Shown one piece after another: positions 58,855-64,000 of a stretch of 64,000 bases of DNA. Position numbers and translations under genes: made by a program. The notes beneath the pieces were generated by a model. The model saw nothing but the letters and a program-made list of their open reading frames with translations, was not told the origin of the DNA and did not search any database. This DNA comes from Ophiostoma sp. CBS 140.51 (lineage: Eukaryota; Ascomycota; Sordariomycetes; Ophiostomatales; Ophiostomataceae), in assembly GCA_029298735.1 (NCBI GenBank), contig JANSLP010000130.1, forward strand, positions 19,048-83,047, written 5' to 3'. The first letter of the stretch is position 1; the number at the start of each line of letters is the position of its first letter.

Positions 58855-60741
58855 TCACAAAATCTGGACGGGGAATCCCAGCTCACGCTCGATATCCTCC
58901 AGGAGGTACGCCATGGGAGTGACATAGGTCGTGTCAAGGCGGTACATGCCTGTACCACTAGTCAGCATGCCGCCAACACGACCGGCGAGGTCAAAGACGG
59001 CCGCCCCGGAGTCGCCCTCGGCCGAAAAAACGTTCTCCAGGGGACGGCTTCCGTCATAACGGATGAGGCTGATGTGGACCACCGTCCACTCCATGCTGTC
59101 AACTTCCATCCCGCCAACGTATGTCCGGCGGTAGGTCTCGAGGTCCAGGGCAATGCCTGCGGTTAAGCCGGTCGTCCGTCCGTCTTTGACTAGAACGAGT
59201 CGGGCGTCGTCGTCCTTTTTGCTTGTCGAGAAGTCGTGGCCAAGCTTGCCGCCTCTCATCTCCGCCAAGGGGATTGTGCCGCTCAGCCTCATCAGACGGT
59301 AATCAGGCGGGTGGAAGACCGCCTTGTCCAATGCGGCATTGACTGTTTTTATGATGGACGAGTCACGCGGGCCAAGGTCAACGACGTTTTGAAAGTCGAA
59401 CCCGTCGGGAAATTTGCGGCGATCCAGCTTGACTAGAGCATAATCCCTCGTGAACTTGGGCTGGCCGGGCTGGTCGTTGACCCCAATATCGGGGGCGTAC
59501 GCCACGCGGCCAATCACCCTGTCATCGTCCGACCCTTCAAGCGCAACGAGTTTGTCGCGCATGCCCTGGGCCCATTCTAGTTTTTGCTGGTCTACCATGA
59601 CGGCTGGGTCTGCTGGGTTCACGGGCCCGTAGTGTCCGTCGAGCATCTTCTGCAGATCGGCAATCAAGTTCTCTGCGGCAACGATCGCGTCTCTCAGACC
59701 CGTATTCGCTGGCATGACGATGCTCGGGGGTTTGTCCTTCTCGTCCTTCTCCTCCTCTTCTTTCACAGGAAATGCGACATGGTGGCAAGTGAGTGCCCAG
59801 ACACGCTTGTCCACAGTGCCAGTGCCGTCGGCTGGCCCAAGGAAGAGACATAGAGTCCCCTCCCGTGTCCGGCCCTTGGGCGAAATGCTCTTGCCGATGC
59901 AGGTCGAAACAATGCGGTCCATAGCCGCCTCGGCTGAGTCCTGCCGCAGGCGACGCAGATTGCGGCTCGGCAGAACGAACGGTCCATTGACAGCATCTGC
60001 ATCAGCATCGGCACCACCACCATCAACGGCCAGAACGTCTTCTGTTTTGCGCAGTTCGCTCTCTATGTCGCCCAGGCCTTGGCTCTGGAGAAAGTCGTGT
60101 GTTAGTCGGAGTGCGTGTGCAATGGTCGTCCAGGTGAGGCCGTCGGCCTTTTTGCTGCTGACGCCAATCAGGAGAGTGACGGGTCGGGCCAGTCTCGGCA
60201 CGCTTTGCAGGCCGACGCGTGCGGGTGTGATTGAATGGAAGTCGATTCCGCCCAAAGTTGCCAGTGCATGCTTGAGCTTGTGTCGGAACTTCTGTTCCGG
60301 CCACACACTGCGCAGAGGGTGGTCTCCCACCGGGCCAACCCACATCGACTTTGTCGGCTTTCCTTCGTCTCCGGCATAGCCGCCCGCCCTGTACACAGCG
60401 GTGTCTGGGCCCCAGTGTCTAACCCCGGACGAGGAGCGTCCCAGCAGAACGGGCCGCGATGGCAACCACTCGTAGTATCTTGCAGACTCTGCATCACTCG
60501 GTTCTGTGAGTTGGGGGAGGACATCTGCTGACGGCGTGTCTGCCGTGGGCGCCATTTGAGCCGCAGTCTCTAGGGCGCTAGAGCTAGTCGTCGCTGTAGA
60601 TCCGTCGGATGCAGTGTTGGTGCGGCGGGAGCTTGTCGGGCTGATGGGCGAACGCGTGTCACTGGGGGTTTCCCGTGCTTGTTTCGCACCGTCGGAACCT
60701 TTCGTCGAAAGGCTGTCGCCGAGAAAGGGAGGCTTGTCCAT
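58855..60741 (-). CDS. trypsin-like (PA-clan) serine protease, fungal family
   Basis: This single-exon protein of 628 aa combines a fungal-specific N-terminal region with a chymotrypsin-fold protease domain. The first 85 residues are Ser/Thr-rich and disordered. At about residues 90-240 is a conserved module (YEWLPSRPVLLGR, GDHPLRSVWPEQ, PVTLLIGVSSKK) that I recall from large fungal hypothetical families. The catalytic triad is visible: His in TCHHVAFP (about 320/321), Asp in TRDYALVKLD (about 433), Ser in AEGDSGAAVFD (about 578). The GDSG motif is canonical, so the enzyme is probably active. No signal peptide or membrane segment is seen, so it is likely cytoplasmic or nuclear. Similar domains occur in fungal NLR-like and other defence-associated proteins. 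The substrate is unknown. It converges with the RING gene. Confidence 0.82.
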   Translation of the reverse strand: MDKPPFLGDSLSTKGSDGAKQARETPSDTRSPISPTSSRRTNTASDGSTATTSSSALETAAQMAPTADTPSADVLPQLTEPSDAESARYYEWLPSRPVLLGRSSSGVRHWGPDTAVYRAGGYAGDEGKPTKSMWVGPVGDHPLRSVWPEQKFRHKLKHALATLGGIDFHSITPARVGLQSVPRLARPVTLLIGVSSKKADGLTWTTIAHALRLTHDFLQSQGLGDIESELRKTEDVLAVDGGGADADADAVNGPFVLPSRNLRRLRQDSAEAAMDRIVSTCIGKSISPKGRTREGTLCLFLGPADGTGTVDKRVWALTCHHVAFPVKEEEEKDEKDKPPSIVMPANTGLRDAIVAAENLIADLQKMLDGHYGPVNPADPAVMVDQQKLEWAQGMRDKLVALEGSDDDRVIGRVAYAPDIGVNDQPGQPKFTRDYALVKLDRRKFPDGFDFQNVVDLGPRDSSIIKTVNAALDKAVFHPPDYRLMRLSGTIPLAEMRGGKLGHDFSTSKKDDDARLVLVKDGRTTGLTAGIALDLETYRRTYVGGMEVDSMEWTVVHISLIRYDGSRPLENVFSAEGDSGAAVFDLAGRVGGMLTSGTGMYRLDTTYVTPMAYLLEDIERELGFPVQIL

Positions 60742-61081
60742 GATTGCAGGCGATGGGAGACAAGCAGCGCCGAATGACTTGCAGCGTAAAAGAAAGAAAA
60801 AGAAAATTCTCTGTCGGCTGACAAAAATAAAAAGGGAGATTCGGTCGAAGCAGAACGAGGTCGTGGCTCAAGTCAAATAAATGTGGTCGTTGTCGAAGGG
60901 TAATGAGAACGAGATTGAGGAAGAAAAGACGGATGTTTAAAATAAACTGTCATAGAAAAAATGGGGCTGGATGGTGCGCATTTGTGTAAGTTGGAAAAGT
61001 GGGGCAAAATAATGTTCCGTGTCTACGGCACTCTCTCGACTCTACCTCAACATAGTAATATTACATGTAGTGGTTAACGCT

Positions 61082-61172
61082 GTACACTGACAAACACATC
61101 ATCACGGGACAACGATTACACAGTATCAGAGTAGCTCTTGTTAGGGTTTGGCCAGCTAAGTCACGTGGAGGA
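61082..61172 (-). repeat. dispersed repeat, copy A
   Basis: This segment aligns to copy B in the same orientation over the parts GACAAC, CACAGT and GAGTAGCTCTT. It aligns in reverse complement to copy C over CACGTGACTTAGCTGG and AACCCTAA. Divergence is high, with several substitutions and small indels. Confidence 0.65.
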
Positions 61173-61445
61173 ATACGGTTGCCTGCGATTACAAACAGGC
61201 AAGGTGCAAAGATAAACTGAAAGTGTGAAAGGATAGCAAATGCAAATAATTCAATGTAGTGGAAAAGTAAAAGGGGAAAAAAAAGAAGTAAAAAAAACTG
61301 AATGCGTTGATAGTATACAGGTCGCTGTCAAAGTAGCGTTGATACGGGACGGACCTGGGAGGCAGATAACCAGGCCTGCCTTTATGCTGCCGAACTTCCA
61401 AAGAACGAAAGAAGAGGACAAAACTAAAAGACAAAGATTCACAAA

Positions 61446-61555
61446 TCCCTCAACTCTACGTGGATGTACTTTGTAATGAAGAATAATGCTGGACACTAGG
61501 GAACACGGCGTCACAAGACAACATCTGCACAGTGCGAGAGTAGCTCTTATGAGTT
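61446..61555 (-). repeat. dispersed repeat, copy B (left arm of an inverted repeat)
   Basis: Beginning at CTCAACTCTACGTGG, this 110-bp arm matches the reverse complement of 61700-61837. Shared blocks in the same order are GTACTTTGTA, GAATAATG, TGGACACT, ACAAGACA, CATCT and CACAGTG. Small indels separate the blocks. Confidence 0.7.
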
Positions 61556-61640
61556 CTTACAAAGTACGTCTGCACCCCTCCGCGTTATCGTCCTCCTATG
61601 GATGTGCCTTTCCTGGACAGTCATATCGACAATTTGTTTG

Positions 61641-61837
61641 TATTGTTGACTCGTAGGCTGTCGGCGGCTGCCTCCTTCATGTGACTTGGCTGAACCCTAA
61701 TGAAAATATGACTCACTCTGGCACTGTGTAGATGCTGTCTTGTGTCTCTAAGTGGTGTTTCTCAGTGTCCACCATTATTCAAAGGTCAAATCACTATTCA
61801 CTACAAAGTACAACATACACCCACGTAGAGTTGAGAG
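61641..61837 (+). repeat. dispersed repeat, copy C (right arm of an inverted repeat)
   Basis: The outer end (CCACGTAGAGTTGAG) pairs with the start of copy B, giving a foldback of about 390 bp overall (61446-61837). Its inner part (61641-61692) matches copy D downstream of the RING gene. The structure suggests a decayed miniature inverted-repeat or foldback element. Confidence 0.7.
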
Positions 61838-62248
61838 AGGCAGACTCGGTGGACCTTGATCTGCCCCACTTTTCCCAACTTTACACGCATCGCTCCTTCC
61901 TTCACGTAGACGAACGTGCCTGCCTTTTTTACACAGCTGTGTCATCTTTGTTTATCTTCCGTCTGCAGACTTTTCACCACTCTTCATCCCCTTCACCCTC
62001 TTCGCCCCTTTCTTACTTTTTGTCGTTCCCTTATCGCCCACGCCCCGACCTGCTTCAGAGTACAGAGCAAGTTGTCCACAGCTGAGCCTTGAAGTCATCC
62101 ATTTAATTGGAGCTTCTGTTGTCTGTTTGGCATTTCCAGAACTTCTCAACAGTCTTTGTTCACTTCTGACATCCTCACCTTTCTTCTTCCCCTCGGCTCT
62201 TGGCTTTTTACTTCTCCAAAAGCTCTCTCAGCTTTCTTGCTCGCGACC

Positions 62249-62482
62249 ATGGATCCTCCACCGCGACCGGTCCTGCGCGACGCCATCATCACGACTATCT
62301 ATACCCTTGGCAACGTGCTCAGTGCGAGTGCTGGCAACGAACACTCGCTGGCCGACGGCGTGTCGGGTTTGAGCATGAGCGCCAACAATCTCGACTCGGT
62401 CATTTACCAGGGCCGCCAGTCGACGGGCAGTTCGATTTCTCTGCAGATAAACAACGAGGGGGACACGTCAGGACGTGTTTAA
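62249..62482 (+). CDS. short unknown reading frame (77 aa)
   Basis: The frame runs MDPPPRPVLRDAIITTIYTL through NNEGDTSGRV to a TAA stop, 77 aa. The start is in a good context (CGACCATGGATC) after a pyrimidine-rich leader, and the codons are GC-rich like real genes here. I do not recognise it. The second half is polar and Gly/Ser/Asn-rich. It may be the 5' end of a gene broken by the neighbouring dynamin relic, or a chance frame. Confidence 0.3.
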   Translation: MDPPPRPVLRDAIITTIYTLGNVLSASAGNEHSLADGVSGLSMSANNLDSVIYQGRQSTGSSISLQINNEGDTSGRV

Positions 62483-62689
62483 GATATGGCGGAAAGGGAG
62501 AGGACTGAAAATGAACCTTCAGCCTTCTCGCGCTAACAAAGATGGCTGTTGGCATGAGGTAAAAGTTGTGCCCTGTGAAGACGTGTGAAGAAGGGTAAGA
62601 GCAAGTGAGGATATGTGAAGCAATACAAAAGCCGTAGTAACAATTCCCAATGTTCAGGCCAGGAGAGAAGGAGCTATGCTCGAGCCGGT

Positions 62690-63380
62690 GTGTCTCAATC
62701 GTAAAGCGAAGGTGATTTGGCATAGGCTTACTCGGCGTAGAAATGCGGAAGATTCCAGGGACGTCGATCAAAGCCAGATGTGTTTGCTGTAGCGCAGCTT
62801 CAGCAAGGTGCAGTAGACAGAGAAATGAGACGAAGACTCACGTCAGGACCGTCGATGTCGTTTAAAATGTCCTCGCTAATGGCAGAAAATGCTGTCGCCA
62901 TAGTCTTCTCCCTCTATACGGATACCTATGGCAGCATTGACCTAGAATTGTTAGACAGGGCTGCTAATCAAACGAGAAAATGACGAAAACTGTCACATGG
63001 GAAAGGAGACGACTAAAGAAAAGGAGACTGACATCGTCAAAAATTTACGCAAGAGAAGCGTCGTCATCTCATCGAGCTCGCGGCGGAAAGCTTGGAGACG
63101 GGTCTTGAGCTCATCGGTTGCATTTGGGCGTGGGATGATGGACACAGCAATCCGCTTCTCGGGCGCCCGGATGTAAGAGATCTGCGTAACGCGTGTAGAG
63201 TGTGGCCGTCCGTGGGAAAGTAAAGCTAGTTAGGCTCTCAAGGGCCGAGCTCTTACTAGCGGACTGGTCACCAACGACGATTCCCTGGGGCAGGGGGATA
63301 AGCGAGCCAACATTGGTCGCCCGAAGCCCATCAATCTTCGAGAGAAAAGCATCGTTGCCAAGGTTGTTGCTGGCTGCCAT
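62690..63380 (-). pseudogene. dynamin-family GTPase relic
   Basis: The minus strand from ATG 63380 reads the N-terminus of a fungal dynamin/Mx-like GTPase: LSKIDGLRATNVGSLIPLPQ, VVGDQSASKSS, and ESLTSFTFPR then YTRYA. The P-loop is GDQSASKS where GDQSSGKS is expected, so the key Gly is Ser. One base is missing after YTRYA (about 63188). In the next frame the match resumes: SYIRAPEKRIAVSIIPRPNA then TDELKTRLQAFRRELDEMTT. Further on are AFSAISEDILNDIDGPD and, past an intron-like gap, the G3 motif ALIDVPGIFRIST near 62740. After that homology stops. It is truncated, frameshifted and missing its P-loop Gly, so it is not a functional GTPase. Confidence 0.75.
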
Positions 63381-63552
63381 TGTACGGTGCATAGAAAATG
63401 AGGAGGGAGGGGAAGTAGATGAAGGGCTAAGGTGAAGGAGGAAGAAGAAGAAAAGAAAAGAACCAGAAGACGAGCGTAGGAAATCCGAAGAAGAAATCCA
63501 GGAACTGCTGGCTTTTATACACCCTGCTGACACCGAAAAAAGCACACATAAA

Positions 63553-64000
63553 AAGACGTTTTTCGGCGTCTCTCCTCCAACTTGACATCCAAGGGGCCTT
63601 TGATAACGTCCACCACGGGTGGCTCATCTACACACTACACACCCTCCACCTCCCGTACTGGATAATTAAGTGGATAACGAATTACTTAACAAGCCGGACG
63701 ACGGAGCTCGCCTTCGACGGTAAGGTAGCCCCGGCACGGCCCGTCACCGCTGGCGTCCCGCAGGGGTCCCCGTTATCACCTATCCTCTTTATCCTCTTTA
63801 CGACACCACTCTACCAGGCTCTCCGCCGCCACCACAGAATTATTACCCTCGGGTTCGCAGACGACACCAACCTTCTCGCGAGCGGTCGTACGACAAGCTT
63901 CTGCTGCTACCTCTTACGGGAGGCATGGACTACCGTCACGGAGTGGGCACGGCCGAGAGGCGTCGTATTTGAGCCAGCGAAAAGCGAGCTACTCCACTTC
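63553..64000 (+). mobile_element. non-LTR retrotransposon (LINE) reverse transcriptase, partial
   Basis: An open frame without ATG, from about 63553 to the window edge, encodes the palm of a LINE reverse transcriptase. Motif A is LQLDIQGAFDNVHHGWL (catalytic Asp), motif B is AGVPQGSPLSPILF, and motif C is GFADDTNLLASG with the catalytic Asp pair. The frame continues to EPAKSELLHF at 64000. It has no stops over about 149 codons. The fingers and endonuclease domain are absent on the left, so the copy is 5'-truncated near 63550, as is usual for LINEs. The 3' part lies outside. The clade (Tad-like or I-like) cannot be decided here. Confidence 0.88.

Larger units (their letters stand above)
60742..62248. 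other. intergenic with inverted-repeat family
   Basis: No gene is seen. The left end should hold the protease promoter. The rest is occupied by several diverged copies of one repeat (61082-61172, 61446-61555 and 61641-61837), listed separately, and a pyrimidine-rich stretch at about 61965-62035. Confidence 0.5.

Overview
The window looks like nuclear DNA of a filamentous ascomycete (Pezizomycotina, probably Sordariomycetes; the class is an inference). GC-rich coding exons are cut by short GT-AG introns of about 55-92 bp and sit in long, more AT-rich intergenic stretches. The families fit: Zn2Cys6 regulator, Ctr copper transporter with a FRE reductase, fungal-type kinase, fungal PA-clan protease and a non-LTR retrotransposon. 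Splice joins were made by eye from frame, consensus sites and family alignment from memory. No search or RNA evidence was available.

Layout. Positions 1-7400 hold three conserved genes on the minus strand: NatA auxiliary subunit NAA15, mitochondrial MIX23/Cid2 and a D-2-hydroxyacid dehydrogenase. A Zn2Cys6 regulator (10.8-13.0 kb) has about 11 kb without a recognisable gene upstream of it. S-adenosylhomocysteine hydrolase and eIF3h follow (24-28 kb), then a seven-transmembrane receptor-like protein (30-32 kb) and an MFS sugar transporter (35.5-37.2 kb). At 41-44 kb a fungal kinase-like gene runs, in one unbroken frame except for two TGA codons, into a kinase fragment without an N-lobe. A frameshifted gene of unknown function lies head to head with it. 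At 44.8-55.1 kb come a flavin monooxygenase, a three-exon small secreted protein, and a copper/iron uptake pair: a FRE-type reductase and a Ctr transporter sharing a 1.4-kb divergent promoter. An MFS exporter converges on the Ctr gene.

The right end (55.7-64.0 kb) is a degenerate or accessory zone. It holds a broken proteasome beta-6 (PRE7-like) relic, a RING-finger gene with two compensating frame changes, a trypsin-like protease with an intact His-Asp-Ser triad, a diverged inverted-repeat family, a dynamin-family GTPase relic with a damaged P-loop, and a LINE reverse transcriptase that runs off the window edge.

The clearest joint function is the reductase plus Ctr pair: surface reduction of metal followed by Cu(I) uptake. 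NAA15, MIX23, AHCY and eIF3h are unlinked housekeeping genes. The observations most worth checking are the two-TGA kinase frame, the cluster of relics and repeats at the right end, and the small secreted protein.
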